Positions 54,116 through 62,086 of a stretch of DNA of 64,000 nt are shown here, one piece after another; position 1 is the first letter of the stretch, and every line of letters starts with the position of its first letter. The position numbers and the translations under genes are program-made. The stretch covers positions 16,462 to 80,461 of the forward strand of contig JAZKGQ010000031.1 in assembly GCA_040385825.1 (NCBI GenBank). The letters are read 5' to 3'. The stretch is from JANNNF01 sp040385825 (lineage in GTDB: Bacteria > Pseudomonadota > Alphaproteobacteria > Rhodobacterales > Rhodobacteraceae). The notes beneath the pieces were generated by a model. It made no database searches. It was not told where the DNA came from and worked only from the letters and a program-made list of their open reading frames with translations.

Positions 54116-54137
54116 AAAAGGGGGCCACTGGCCCCCC
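54116..54137 (-). terminator. Rho-independent terminator of the DUF1127 gene
   Basis: On the minus strand GGGGGCCA and TGGCCCCC pair and run into TTTT, 25 bases after the stop. Confidence 0.8.
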
Positions 54138-54161
54138 CGGCATCAGGGTTTGAAAGCGCGC

Positions 54162-54332
54162 TCAGGCGGCTTTGCCATACACCGCGTCATGGGCAATGCG
54201 GTGCGCATCACCACGGTAGATCCCCAGGTCCAGTGCCACGTCCAGCGGCAGGTTGGCGATCTCGTCGCGGGTCTTCACATAGAGGGCATGGTTCCTTGCG
54301 GCCTCTTTCAACATATCGATCACGTTCATCAT
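54162..54332 (-). CDS. Small DUF1127-like protein
   Basis: A 56-residue basic/helical peptide starting MMNVIDMLKEAARNHALYVKT. It ends with the pattern LPLDVALDLGIYRGDAHRIAHDAVYGK, the degraded YjiS/DUF1127 layout common in Rhodobacterales. Members bind RNA or phosphate-stress factors in some species; here no role is known. AAGGA lies 8 bases before the ATG. A longer in-frame start at 54362 lacks a site. Confidence 0.75.
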   Translation of the reverse strand: MMNVIDMLKEAARNHALYVKTRDEIANLPLDVALDLGIYRGDAHRIAHDAVYGKAA

Positions 54333-54461
54333 CTTCGTCTTCCTTGCATCTCGCGGGGTCATCTTTCTTTCCGCGTGTTCAGTATGTGGCTATTCGCCCG
54401 GCGCCTTCAACGCCCAATGCCGCGACGCGGCATTGCGCCCAGTGCATGGCTGCCACCAAAG

Positions 54462-54484
54462 AAAAAGGCGCCCGAAGGCGCCTG
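54462..54484 (-). terminator. Rho-independent terminator of gap
   Basis: On the minus strand AGGCGCC and GGCGCCT pair around TTCG and run into a T5 stretch, 22 bases after the gap stop. Confidence 0.88.
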
Positions 54485-54505
54485 TTTCCGGCAATTTCAA
54501 TGGGT

Positions 54506-55507
54506 TCAGATCAGCTTGCCCATGGCGACGGCGGTATCAGACATGCGGTTGGAGAAACCCCATTCGTTGTCATACCAGGTCAGAATGCGGACCATCGTGC
54601 CATCCATCACCTTGGTCTGATCCATGTGGAAGATCGACGAATGCGGATCGTGGTTGAAATCGCTGCTGACATTGGGCTGGTCGGTGAAGCCGAGGATGCC
54701 CTTCAGACGGCCATTGGCGGCGCTGCGGATCGCCTCGTTGATTTCTTCAACGCTGGTGCTGCGGCTGGCCTCGAACACCAGATCGACGACCGACACGTTC
54801 GGCGTCGGCACCCGGATCGCCACGCCGTCCAGCTTGCCCTTCAGTTCCGGCAGCACCAGACCCACGGCCTTGGCGGCGCCAGTGCTGGTCGGGATCATGT
54901 TCAGCGACGCGGCGCGCGCGCGGTACAGATCCTTGTGATAGGTGTCCAGCGTCGGCTGGTCGCCGGTATAGCTGTGGATGGTGGTCATGAAGCCGCGCGT
55001 GATGCCGACCGTCTGGTTCAGCACCTGCGCCACCGGCGACAGGCAGTTGGTGGTGCAGGACGCGTTCGACACGATCAGGTCGGCGGCGGTCAGCGTGTCA
55101 TGGTTGACACCGTAAACGATGGTCTTGTCCGCGCCGCCCGACGGGGCCGACACCAGAACCCGGCTGGCCCCGTTTTCAAGGTGAACGATGGCCTTTTCCT
55201 TGTCGGTGAAGATGCCGGTGCATTCCAGCACGATGTCCACATGTTTCCACGGCAGGTCTGCCGGGTTGCGCATCGCGGTCACCTCGATCGGCCCACGGCC
55301 TACGTCGATGGTTGTGGCGGTGGTGGTCACGGTCGCCGGAAAGCGGCCATGCACCGAATCGAACCGCAGCAGATGCGCGTTGGTTTCCACCGGACCCAGA
55401 TCGTTGATCGCCACGACCTCGATATCCGTGCGGCCGGATTCAATGATGGCGCGCAACACGTTGCGTCCGATGCGGCCGAAGCCATTGATGGCGACTTTGA
55501 CGGTCAT
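54506..55507 (-). CDS. gap: Glyceraldehyde-3-phosphate dehydrogenase
   Basis: Interconverts glyceraldehyde 3-phosphate and 1,3-bisphosphoglycerate. The 333-residue product has INGFGRIGRNVLRA, an Asp after the second strand (VVAINDLGP) that favours NAD over NADP, the catalytic Cys in SNASCTTNCLSP, and WYDNEWGFSNRM. GGGAGA lies before the ATG. The leader holds a small hairpin (GGCGAC/GTCGCC, 55533-55550) and a perfect 20-bp palindrome further up. A small membrane-protein gene precedes it on the same strand. Confidence 0.96.
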   Translation of the reverse strand: MTVKVAINGFGRIGRNVLRAIIESGRTDIEVVAINDLGPVETNAHLLRFDSVHGRFPATVTTTATTIDVGRGPIEVTAMRNPADLPWKHVDIVLECTGIFTDKEKAIVHLENGASRVLVSAPSGGADKTIVYGVNHDTLTAADLIVSNASCTTNCLSPVAQVLNQTVGITRGFMTTIHSYTGDQPTLDTYHKDLYRARAASLNMIPTSTGAAKAVGLVLPELKGKLDGVAIRVPTPNVSVVDLVFEASRSTSVEEINEAIRSAANGRLKGILGFTDQPNVSSDFNHDPHSSIFHMDQTKVMDGTMVRILTWYDNEWGFSNRMSDTAVAMGKLI

Positions 55508-55563
55508 GGCAGTCTCCCTTTTATGCCCGAGCGGCGACTCATCTGTCGCCTGATTGCGCTAAC

Positions 55564-55583
55564 ATCGCGGGATATCCCGCGAT
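55564..55583. promoter_or_regulatory. Perfect 20-bp palindrome upstream of gap
   Basis: ATCGCGGGATATCCCGCGAT is fully self-complementary with no spacer, 57 bases before the gap start and 21 bases after the upstream gene's stop. It has the form of a dimeric regulator operator more than of a terminator, as it has no loop or U-run. The regulator is unknown. Confidence 0.55.
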
Positions 55584-55603
55584 TTCAACCTTTGAGTGAC
55601 GCC

Positions 55604-55747
55604 CTAGCGCCAGACAGCCACAATTTCGATCAGATCCATGAATTTGCGGATCAGAAAAAACAGCGCCCCGCCGCCATTCGCAACCTGGTCCAGTAGCAGA
55701 CCTGCCAGGATGAACAGGCCCAGCCATGCGGCGATGCGATCGGTCAC
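55604..55747 (-). CDS. Small single-span membrane protein upstream of gap
   Basis: A 47-residue frame with a GTG start (MTDRIAAWLGLFILAGLLLD), a hydrophobic helix (about 6-20), a Gly-rich turn (NGGGALFFLIRKF) and a C-terminal amphipathic segment ending VWR. GGAG lies five bases before the GTG. It is in the same direction as gap, 96 bases upstream. The clean frame, ribosome site and membrane pattern argue for a real gene. The function is unknown. The remaining upstream region to DUF808 (55748-55928) contains TGTTATCGCAAACG at 55829-55842, a possible regulator half-dyad, and nothing else clear. Confidence 0.7.
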   Translation of the reverse strand: MTDRIAAWLGLFILAGLLLDQVANGGGALFFLIRKFMDLIEIVAVWR

Positions 55748-55928
55748 GGTGTCTCCGAACTTTGTCTGCGATCAGCAGATAGCGGCAGGTTTCGTGGTTG
55801 GAAATGGTAAAAAACAGCTGCTTTGCCATGTTATCGCAAACGCGGTGGAAACCACAGCGGGGTGGCACGGCTTTGCCATTGCGGGCAGGGTGCGCTAGAT
55901 CAGATGTGAACCGCAGGAGAGTTGAAAG

Positions 55929-56900
55929 ATGAGTGGATTACTGGCGCTGCTGGATGATGTGGCCGCGATTGCCAAGGTGGCGGCGGCGTCGATCGACGAC
56001 ATCGCGGCGGCAACGGCCAAGGCGGGGGCCAAGGCTGCGGGCGTGGTGATCGACGACGCGGCAGTAACGCCCAAATACATCCAGGGGTTCGAGGCCGACC
56101 GCGAATTGCCGATCATCTGGCGCATTGCCCTTGGGTCGCTGAAGAACAAGCTGCTGGTGCTGCTGCCGGGCCTGTTGGCGCTGAACGCGTTCTTTCCGGC
56201 GGCGATCAATCCGCTGTTGATGCTGGGCGGCGCGTATCTGTGTTTCGAGGGTGCGGAAAAGGTGTTTCACGCGCTGTTTCCCCATGCGGATGCCGCAGTG
56301 ACCAAGGACATGGACCCCAAGGACCCCAGCCGGCTTGAGGAAGAACGCATCGCAGGCGCGATCAAGACCGACTTCATCCTGTCGGGTGAAATCATGGTCA
56401 TCGCACTGACCACCATCGAGGCGTCCAGCTTCTGGATGGAGTCGATCACGCTGGCCATCGTGGGCACGGTGATTACGGTCGTGGTCTATGGCGCGGTGGC
56501 GCTGATCGTCAAGATGGATGACATCGGCCTGCATATGGCGACGCACCGCCGCACCGGATTTGGCCGGGCCTTCGGGCGCGGACTGGTGCTGGCCATGCCC
56601 CGGTTGCTGGCGTTCCTGTCGACGGTCGGCACGGCGGCGATGCTGTGGGTCGGCGGCAATATCGTCATTCATGGCCTCGATGTGCTGGGCTGGCCTTGGC
56701 TTTACGACCAGATCGCGACGCTGGCCAAGGCTGCCGCCGCCCTGATGCCGCAAGCGGCGGGCTTTGTTGCCTGGGCGGTGACGGCCTTCTTTGACGGGAT
56801 TTTCGGGGTGGTGCTGGGCATGTTGCTGATCCCGCTGGCAACGCGGGTCATCGCGCCGCTGTGGGGCATGGTCAGGGGAAAACAAAAGGCCGCGCAGTAA
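55929..56900 (+). CDS. DUF808 (YedI-type) membrane protein
   Basis: A 323-residue integral membrane protein. The N-terminal SGLLALLDDVAAIAKVAAASIDD and PKYIQGFEADRELPIIWRIA are the DUF808 family start. About six to seven spans follow, with a conserved charged loop (KDMDPKDPSRLEEERIAGAIKTDFILSGE region). The biochemical role is unknown. GGAGAG precedes the ATG. It converges with tkt, from which it is separated by a hairpin cluster. Confidence 0.9.
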   Translation: MSGLLALLDDVAAIAKVAAASIDDIAAATAKAGAKAAGVVIDDAAVTPKYIQGFEADRELPIIWRIALGSLKNKLLVLLPGLLALNAFFPAAINPLLMLGGAYLCFEGAEKVFHALFPHADAAVTKDMDPKDPSRLEEERIAGAIKTDFILSGEIMVIALTTIEASSFWMESITLAIVGTVITVVVYGAVALIVKMDDIGLHMATHRRTGFGRAFGRGLVLAMPRLLAFLSTVGTAAMLWVGGNIVIHGLDVLGWPWLYDQIATLAKAAAALMPQAAGFVAWAVTAFFDGIFGVVLGMLLIPLATRVIAPLWGMVRGKQKAAQ

Positions 56901-56952
56901 GCGCGGCCCAATTTCCTTCGAAGGAAATTGAAAAATCCTTCGAAGGATTTTT
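56888..56952. terminator. Three hairpins in a row between DUF808 and tkt
   Basis: GGCCGCGC / GCGCGGCC (56888-56908, spanning the DUF808 stop), the perfect AATTTCCTTCGAAGGAAATT (56910-56929), and AAAATCCTTCGAAGGATTTT (inside 56931-56952). The last two have A- and T-rich ends and can end transcription in both directions. Confidence 0.85.
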
Positions 56953-56960
56953 GGCGCGGC

Positions 56961-58982
56961 TTACAGCAGCGCCCTGGCCTTGGCCACGGTTGCCTCGGCG
57001 GTGATGCCGAACTCCTTGTACAGCCGGTCAATCGGGGCCGAAGCCCCAAATCCCGTCATGCCCACGAAACCGGCCTTGGCCTCGCGCCCACGCTCGCCCA
57101 GAAGCCAGCGGTCCCAGCCCATGCGCACGCCTGCCTCGATCGCGATGCGCACCGAACCGGGCGGCAGCACGCGCTTGCGGTACGCCTCGTCCTGCGCGGC
57201 AAACAGTTCCATGCAGGGCATGGACACGACGCGGGTGCCGATGCCGTCGGCCTCCAGCGCAGCACGGGCGGCCAGGGCGATTTCCACCTCGGACCCGGTG
57301 GCCATCAGGATCACCTGCCGCTTGCCGGTGGCCTCGGCCAGCACATAGGCCCCTTTGGACACAAGGTTGGCGTTGGTGTGGGTGGTGCGCACCGTGGGCA
57401 GGTTCTGGCGCGACAGGGCCAGCACGGAGGGCCGGGTTTTCTCGGTCAGCGCGATTTCCCAGGCCTCGGCGGTTTCCACCAGATCGGCGGGGCGGAAGAC
57501 CAGCGTGTTGGGGGTGGCGCGGCTGATGGCCAGATGTTCGACCGGCTGGTGGGTCGGGCCATCCTCGCCCAGACCGATGGAATCATGTGTCATCACATAG
57601 ATCACCGGAATGCCCATCAGGGCCGACAGGCGCATCGACGGCCGGGCATAGTCGGTAAAGCACATGAACGTGCCGCCATAGGGCCGCACGCCGCCATGCA
57701 GCGCCATGCCGTTCATCGCCGCCGCCATGCCATGTTCGCGGATGCCGTAATAGACGTAGCGGCCCTTGCGGTCCTCGGGGGTGAAGGTGCCCAGATCGGC
57801 TGTCTTGGTGTTGTTCGATCCGGTCAGATCGGCCGACCCGCCGATGGTTTCATGCAGCACCGGGTTGACCGCGCCCAGCACCTTTTCCGAGGCCGACCGG
57901 GTGGCGATCTTGGGCGCATCCGCCGACGCCGCCTTTTTCAACGCGCGAATGGCGCCTGCCAGTTTGGCGGGGGCATCCAGCGCGAAGATGCGGGCAAATT
58001 CGGCCTGACGCGGGGCGGGCAGGGCGGCCAGACGCTTGGCCCAGTCGGCATGGGCGGCCGCGCCGCGTGCGCCAAGGCCTTCCCACCAGGACTTGATCTC
58101 TGCCGGGATCTCGAACGCCGGGTAGGGCCAGCCGTAGCCTTCCTTGGCGGTTTTCATCTGGGCGGCATCGGTCAGCGCGCCATGGCCTTTGGACGTGTCC
58201 TGTGCCGCATGGCCAAGGGCGATATGCGTGGTGCAGGCGATCATCGCCGGGCGCGGGCTGGCCTTGGCAGCGGTGATGGCACGGTCGATGTCAACGGGAT
58301 CATGGCCGTCGCAATCGAACACATCCCAGCCACTGGCGGCAAAGCGCGCCTTCTGGTCGGTGATGTCCGAGATGGACACCTTGCCGTCGATGGTGATGCC
58401 GTTGTTGTCCCACAGCACGATCAGCCGCGACAGTTGCTGCTTGCCCGCCAGGGCCAGGGCTTCTTGCGAAACCCCCTCCATCAGACAGCCGTCACCAGCG
58501 ATGACATAGGTGTGGTGGTCCACGATCCTGGCCCCCCACCGGGCGCGCAAGGATTCTTCCGCCATCGCAAAGCCGACCGCATTGGCGATGCCCTGACCCA
58601 GCGGCCCGGTGGTGGTTTCCACGCCCGAGACATGGCCATATTCCGGGTGGCCCGCCGTGATGGCCCCCCACTGGCGGAAATTCCTGACCTGTTCCAGCGT
58701 CACATCGGCATAGCCCGTCAGGTGCAGCAGCGCATAAATCAGCATCGACCCATGGCCCGCCGACAGGATGAACCGGTCGCGGTCTGCCCATCGCGGGGCG
58801 GCGGGATCGAACTTCAGATGCTTTTCAAACAGCACGGTCGCCACATCCGCCATGCCCATCGGCATGCCAGAATGGCCCGAATTGGCCGCGGCGACTGCAT
58901 CCAGTGTCAGGGTGCGGATGGCGCAGGCGCGCATCCAATGATCGGGGTGGCGGGCGCGGAGCGTCTGAATATCCAAGGCCAT
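56961..58982 (-). CDS. tkt: Transketolase
   Basis: A thiamine-diphosphate enzyme of the pentose phosphate (and, where present, Calvin) pathway. The 673-residue product has ANSGHSGMPMGMA near the N-terminus, the ThDP motif GDGCLMEGVSQEA...LWDNNGITIDG, and the pyrimidine domain with FTDYARPS and MTHDSIGLGEDGPTHQPVE. The ATG giving MALDIQTLRARHPDHWMRA fits the family. The frame is open 69 codons further upstream, but without family similarity. Confidence 0.96.
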   Translation of the reverse strand: MALDIQTLRARHPDHWMRACAIRTLTLDAVAAANSGHSGMPMGMADVATVLFEKHLKFDPAAPRWADRDRFILSAGHGSMLIYALLHLTGYADVTLEQVRNFRQWGAITAGHPEYGHVSGVETTTGPLGQGIANAVGFAMAEESLRARWGARIVDHHTYVIAGDGCLMEGVSQEALALAGKQQLSRLIVLWDNNGITIDGKVSISDITDQKARFAASGWDVFDCDGHDPVDIDRAITAAKASPRPAMIACTTHIALGHAAQDTSKGHGALTDAAQMKTAKEGYGWPYPAFEIPAEIKSWWEGLGARGAAAHADWAKRLAALPAPRQAEFARIFALDAPAKLAGAIRALKKAASADAPKIATRSASEKVLGAVNPVLHETIGGSADLTGSNNTKTADLGTFTPEDRKGRYVYYGIREHGMAAAMNGMALHGGVRPYGGTFMCFTDYARPSMRLSALMGIPVIYVMTHDSIGLGEDGPTHQPVEHLAISRATPNTLVFRPADLVETAEAWEIALTEKTRPSVLALSRQNLPTVRTTHTNANLVSKGAYVLAEATGKRQVILMATGSEVEIALAARAALEADGIGTRVVSMPCMELFAAQDEAYRKRVLPPGSVRIAIEAGVRMGWDRWLLGERGREAKAGFVGMTGFGASAPIDRLYKEFGITAEATVAKARALL

Positions 58983-59230
58983 GATCCTGTCTGTCGGGAA
59001 AAGCTGCGTCGCAGGGGTCATATCACCCCCGGCGACAAGATCAACAGGCTTGGGGCGCGGGCCGCAGGGTGCAGGGTGGCCGCGACGGCTTTGCCAATCC
59101 GCCCAAGGCCTTGACCGTAAAGGCCCAAGCCCTTGCCGAAACTTTGCGCTAAGATCAGACTTGACGGCCAGCCCTTGCGATTCGCACAACCTGCGGCGGG
59201 GCCAGCGAAAAGAAGCGGAAAGGGCAGGGC

Positions 59231-59788
59231 ATGAGCGATATTGCAGAACTGGAACGGCGCATCACCGCGGCGCTGGAACGGATCGGGTCGGCTGTTGAAA
59301 GCCTGCCCGCCGGGGGCGCGCCCGCAGAAGTGGTTGCAGAGGTGATTGCAGAGGCGGCTGTTGTGCCGCAGATGGCGGATACTGCCCCCGCTGCGGATAC
59401 CCGCGATGCCGAGATTGCCCGCCTGCAAGCCGCCCTTGATGCCGAAAAGGCCAGCGTGGCGCAGTTGCAGGACCGCCTGCGCGCCAGCCGCGACAAGGAC
59501 GGTGTGGTGCAGTCGCAGCAAGACAGCAGGGTCGACCGCATGACACGCCAGCTGGATGTGCAGGGGTTGGAACTGCAACGCATGCGCAAGACCGCCATCA
59601 CCCTGCGCGAACAGCTTCGCGCCATGCGCCATGCGCAGGCCAGCGGGGTGACAGAGCCGCATCTGATCAACAAATCCATGCTGGCCGAGCTGGAGGCCCT
59701 GCGATCCACCCGCCTGTCGGAAATGGCGGAAATGGATGATATCATTGCCGAACTGACCCCGATGATCACGGAGGCCGAACATGCCTGA
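59231..59788 (+). CDS. Coiled-coil protein beside zapA
   Basis: A 185-residue acidic protein that is helical throughout, with coiled-coil heptads at about 60-95 and 100-135 and an Ala/Val-rich linker at about 28-58. It is not a recognised enzyme. Its stop overlaps the zapA start by eight bases, and it diverges from tkt. The conserved pairing with zapA suggests a division-linked role, which is inference. Confidence 0.7.
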   Translation: MSDIAELERRITAALERIGSAVESLPAGGAPAEVVAEVIAEAAVVPQMADTAPAADTRDAEIARLQAALDAEKASVAQLQDRLRASRDKDGVVQSQQDSRVDRMTRQLDVQGLELQRMRKTAITLREQLRAMRHAQASGVTEPHLINKSMLAELEALRSTRLSEMAEMDDIIAELTPMITEAEHA

Positions 59789-60155
59789 TCTTGAAATCTC
59801 CATCGGCGGGCGTCCGTTTCAGGTGGCCTGCCAGCCCGGCGAAGAACATTTCCTGCGCGCCGCCGCCGCCATGCTGGACATCGAGGCGCAACCCCTTGTG
59901 GCCCAGATGGGCCGCTTGCCGGAACCCAAGATGCTGCTGATGGCGGGCCTGATGCTGGCCGACAAGACGGCGGCGCTGGAGGATGAAGTGCGCGCGATCA
60001 AGGCGCAACTGGCCGAGCTTGAAGGCCGCCGCGCCCCGCCGCCCGAACGTATCGAGGTGCCGGTGATCCCGACCCATGTGACCGAAACGCTTGCCGAAAT
60101 CGCCGCCCGCGCCGAGGCATTGGCCGCCCGCGTCGAAGAACGGGCAGGCGTATGA
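59781..60155 (+). CDS. zapA: Cell division protein ZapA
   Basis: ZapA bundles FtsZ filaments at the division ring. The 124-residue product has an N-terminal beta-rich head (DLEISIGGRPFQVACQPGEEHFLRAAAAMLD), a helical domain with LPEPKMLLMAGLMLADKTAALEDEV, and a C-terminal coiled coil. It overlaps the preceding gene by eight bases and the MliC-like gene by four (ATGA). Confidence 0.85.
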   Translation: MPDLEISIGGRPFQVACQPGEEHFLRAAAAMLDIEAQPLVAQMGRLPEPKMLLMAGLMLADKTAALEDEVRAIKAQLAELEGRRAPPPERIEVPVIPTHVTETLAEIAARAEALAARVEERAGV

Positions 60156-60484
60156 CGCGTCTTCTAACCGCGCTGCTTGCCCTGTTGCCAGTGGCGGCAC
60201 AGTCGGAATTGTCGATGAACACCACCCGCTATACCTGCGACCGGGGTGTCGAGGTGCCTGCGACCTATGTCAATGATCAGGACGGCGGGTCGGTCGCGAT
60301 CCTGTCGCTGGAAGGGCGGCAGATTTCGCTGTTCAGCGAACCCACGGGGTCTGGTGCCCGCTATGGCTGGCCCTCGGACGGGGCGAATTATGTGTGGTCC
60401 ACCAAAGGGTCCGAGGCATCGCTGTACTGGAAAGAGGCCGGGGCAGAAACGCTGATCCTGGGCAACTGCAAGGAAGCCAGCTAG
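60152..60484 (+). CDS. MliC-family lysozyme inhibitor
   Basis: A 110-residue secreted protein. A signal peptide (about 1-18, cleaved near VAAQS) precedes an MliC domain: YTCDRGVEVPATYVN, AILSLEGRQISLF, YVWSTKGSEASLYWKE and a C-terminal Cys that can pair with the first. MliC proteins block C-type lysozyme through a Ser/Lys-bearing loop. There is no lipobox Cys, so it is probably soluble in the periplasm. It is coupled to zapA by an ATGA overlap. Confidence 0.8.
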   Translation: MTRLLTALLALLPVAAQSELSMNTTRYTCDRGVEVPATYVNDQDGGSVAILSLEGRQISLFSEPTGSGARYGWPSDGANYVWSTKGSEASLYWKEAGAETLILGNCKEAS

Positions 60485-60548
60485 GCATGCCGCAGGAAAT
60501 GCGGTATGTTCATGCGTATGTTTTCCCATATGTCGCCCCGAGGTCGCC

Positions 60549-60776
60549 ATGCCCACCCCCCGCCGCGCCACCAGCCTGACCCTTGACCGCGCCTTGCTGG
60601 ACGAGGCAAAGACGCTTGGCGTCAACGTCTCACGCGCGGCCGAGGCCGGGGTGCTGGCCGCCGTCAAGGCCGAACGCGGGCGGCGGTGGAAGGAAGACAA
60701 TGCCGAGTTCATTGTCGAATATAACAAATGGATCGAGGAAAACGGCATTCCCTTGGCCGAGTTCCGCAAGTTCTGA
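60549..60776 (+). CDS. ccdA: CcdA-type antitoxin
   Basis: A 75-residue antitoxin with an N-terminal ribbon-helix-helix DNA-binding region (RRATSLTLDRALLDEAKTLG), then an acidic/aromatic C-terminal tail (WKEDNAEFIVEYNKWIEENG, ending LAEFRKF) like the toxin-binding tail of CcdA. GAGG lies five bases before the ATG. The 64-base upstream spacer has a small dyad (CCGCA/TGCGG at 60487-60501) and repeated TATG steps that could hold the autoregulatory operator. It overlaps the toxin start by one base. Confidence 0.85.
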   Translation: MPTPRRATSLTLDRALLDEAKTLGVNVSRAAEAGVLAAVKAERGRRWKEDNAEFIVEYNKWIEENGIPLAEFRKF

Positions 60777-61075
60777 TGGCCGCGCAGTTTGATCTTTACC
60801 GTGTGGCGTCAGGTGCCTTGGTGCTGGTCGTTCAGTCCGACACGATGGAGGATACTGCAACACGCGTGGTTTGCGCGCTTGTACCGGATGGGTCTGGCCT
60901 ACGGTCTTCGCAAGGTCTTGGGCCAAAGGTGGCGCTTGGAGATGACACCTACCGCGTTGCGCCGCATATCGTGGCGACCCTGACACGGGCCGAGTTGGGA
61001 ACGAAAATCGGCAATCTTGCCCATCTGCGCGATGACATCATCCGGGCGTTTGATCTGCTGTTGACCGGCATATGA
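60776..61075 (+). CDS. ccdB: CcdB-type toxin
   Basis: A 99-residue member of the CcdB/Kid (PemK) superfamily, starting at TGATG with its partner. AAQFDLYRVASG, VVQSDTMEDTATRVVCALVP and RVAPHIVATLTRAELG follow the CcdB pattern. In plasmid F CcdB the last three residues (Trp-Gly-Ile) are needed to poison gyrase. Here the protein ends LLTGI, with Thr in place of that Trp, so the target or activity may differ. Confidence 0.85.
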   Translation: MAAQFDLYRVASGALVLVVQSDTMEDTATRVVCALVPDGSGLRSSQGLGPKVALGDDTYRVAPHIVATLTRAELGTKIGNLAHLRDDIIRAFDLLLTGI

Positions 61076-61099
61076 TCGGGTGAAGGCCACCTGAAACGC

Positions 61100-61127
61100 A
61101 AAAGGCCCGCCACATCGGGCGGGCCTT
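61100..61127. terminator. Bidirectional terminator between ccdB and grxD
   Basis: AAAGGCCCGCC and GGGCGGGCCTT around ACATC, between convergent genes, with an A-run before and TT after. Confidence 0.85.
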
Positions 61128-61146
61128 CGTACAATTCTGCGCCAAG

Positions 61147-61506
61147 TCAGCCGTTGGCTTCGCGGATCTTCGCGGCGGCGTCCTTGTCGAAGGTCACGCC
61201 GTTCGCCTCGAACAACTGGTCCAACTCGCCCGACAGGGTCATCTCGGTGATGATGTCGCAGCCGCCGACAAACTCGCCCTTGACGTAAAGCTGCGGAATG
61301 GTGGGCCAGTCGCTGAAATCCTTGATCCCCTGCCGGATTTCGGCATCGGCCAACACGTTCACATCGGCAAAATCGACGCCCATGTAGTTCAGCACGCCCG
61401 CCACGCGGCTGGAAAACCCGCATTGCGGCATCGTCTTGGTGCCCTTCATGAACAGGACAACATCATTCTGTGCAATCGTCGCCTTGATCGTCTCAACCGC
61501 GCTCAT
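61147..61506 (-). CDS. grxD: Monothiol glutaredoxin GrxD
   Basis: A 119-residue CGFS-type glutaredoxin that holds or transfers [2Fe-2S] clusters with glutathione. The active site is KGTKTMPQCGFS, with WPTIPQLYVKGEFVGGCDI for glutathione binding. bolA lies just upstream in the same operon; BolA-GrxD complexes sense or traffic iron-sulfur clusters. The small membrane protein between them overlaps the grxD start by 14 bases. Confidence 0.95.
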   Translation of the reverse strand: MSAVETIKATIAQNDVVLFMKGTKTMPQCGFSSRVAGVLNYMGVDFADVNVLADAEIRQGIKDFSDWPTIPQLYVKGEFVGGCDIITEMTLSGELDQLFEANGVTFDKDAAAKIREANG

Positions 61507-61714
61507 CGCTCGCTCCTTGATTGTTCATCTTCCGTGGCACAGGCTCGGACCCGCTTTGCGCTAGGTAAGACGCCATCCGCCGTTCCATTTCCATGCTGTC
61601 TGCCAGACGCTTTGCCGCATCGGGGTCAGAGCCTCGCCGGCCCCGCCGCGCCCGCAGCAGGCTGACCAACCCGACCAGGCCCATGGCAACCGCGCCAAGC
61701 GATGCGGCGGCCAT
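61493..61714 (-). CDS. Small membrane protein in the bolA-grxD operon
   Basis: A 73-residue protein with one N-terminal hydrophobic span (MAAASLGAVAMGLVGLVSLL), a basic patch (RARRGRRG), and a polar helical tail. It sits between bolA (1-base gap) and grxD (14-base overlap). I do not recognise a family. The tight spacing argues that it is a real gene. Confidence 0.6.
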   Translation of the reverse strand: MAAASLGAVAMGLVGLVSLLRARRGRRGSDPDAAKRLADSMEMERRMASYLAQSGSEPVPRKMNNQGASDERG

Positions 61715-61715
61715 C

Positions 61716-61958
61716 CTACTCCGGCGCTTTCGTCGTCAGGGCCAGTGCGTGCAACGCACCCGCAGGCCCGTCCATCTTTCCCTTCAGGCTGGCATAGACC
61801 GCGCGTTGTTGCTGCACCCGGTTCATGCCCTTGAAGCTGGCGTCGATCACCTCTGCCGCCCAATGGTTGCCGTCGCCTGCCAGATCGGTAATCGTGATCC
61901 TGGCCTGCGGGAACCCCTCGCGGATCAGCATTTCAATATCGCGGGCTTCCATTGCCAT
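61716..61958 (-). CDS. bolA: BolA-family protein
   Basis: An 80-residue BolA with the class II KH-like fold: MEAREIEM-like start, DLAGDGNHWAAEVIDASFKG (with the conserved His), and HALALTT at the end, whose His is the second cluster ligand in BolA-Grx complexes. It is the first gene of the bolA-(small protein)-grxD operon. It is short, like the BolA2/YrbA group. Confidence 0.9.
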   Translation of the reverse strand: MAMEARDIEMLIREGFPQARITITDLAGDGNHWAAEVIDASFKGMNRVQQQRAVYASLKGKMDGPAGALHALALTTKAPE

Positions 61959-62086
61959 TCGTGTCGTCCCTTGTGTCCAGACTCAAATCTAGGGCCTGGC
62001 CGGTCCCTGTGCAAGCGGCCCCGGCAAACTGTCAGCGCCGCCTGCATTCTCTTTGCTCAAATACTCATTCTTCCTGCGCCGCCTGC

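Noticed and set aside
55539..55868. Minus-strand 109-codon frame upstream of gap
   Set aside because: It overlaps the 47-residue membrane-protein frame in another register, crosses the 20-bp palindrome and has no ribosome site.
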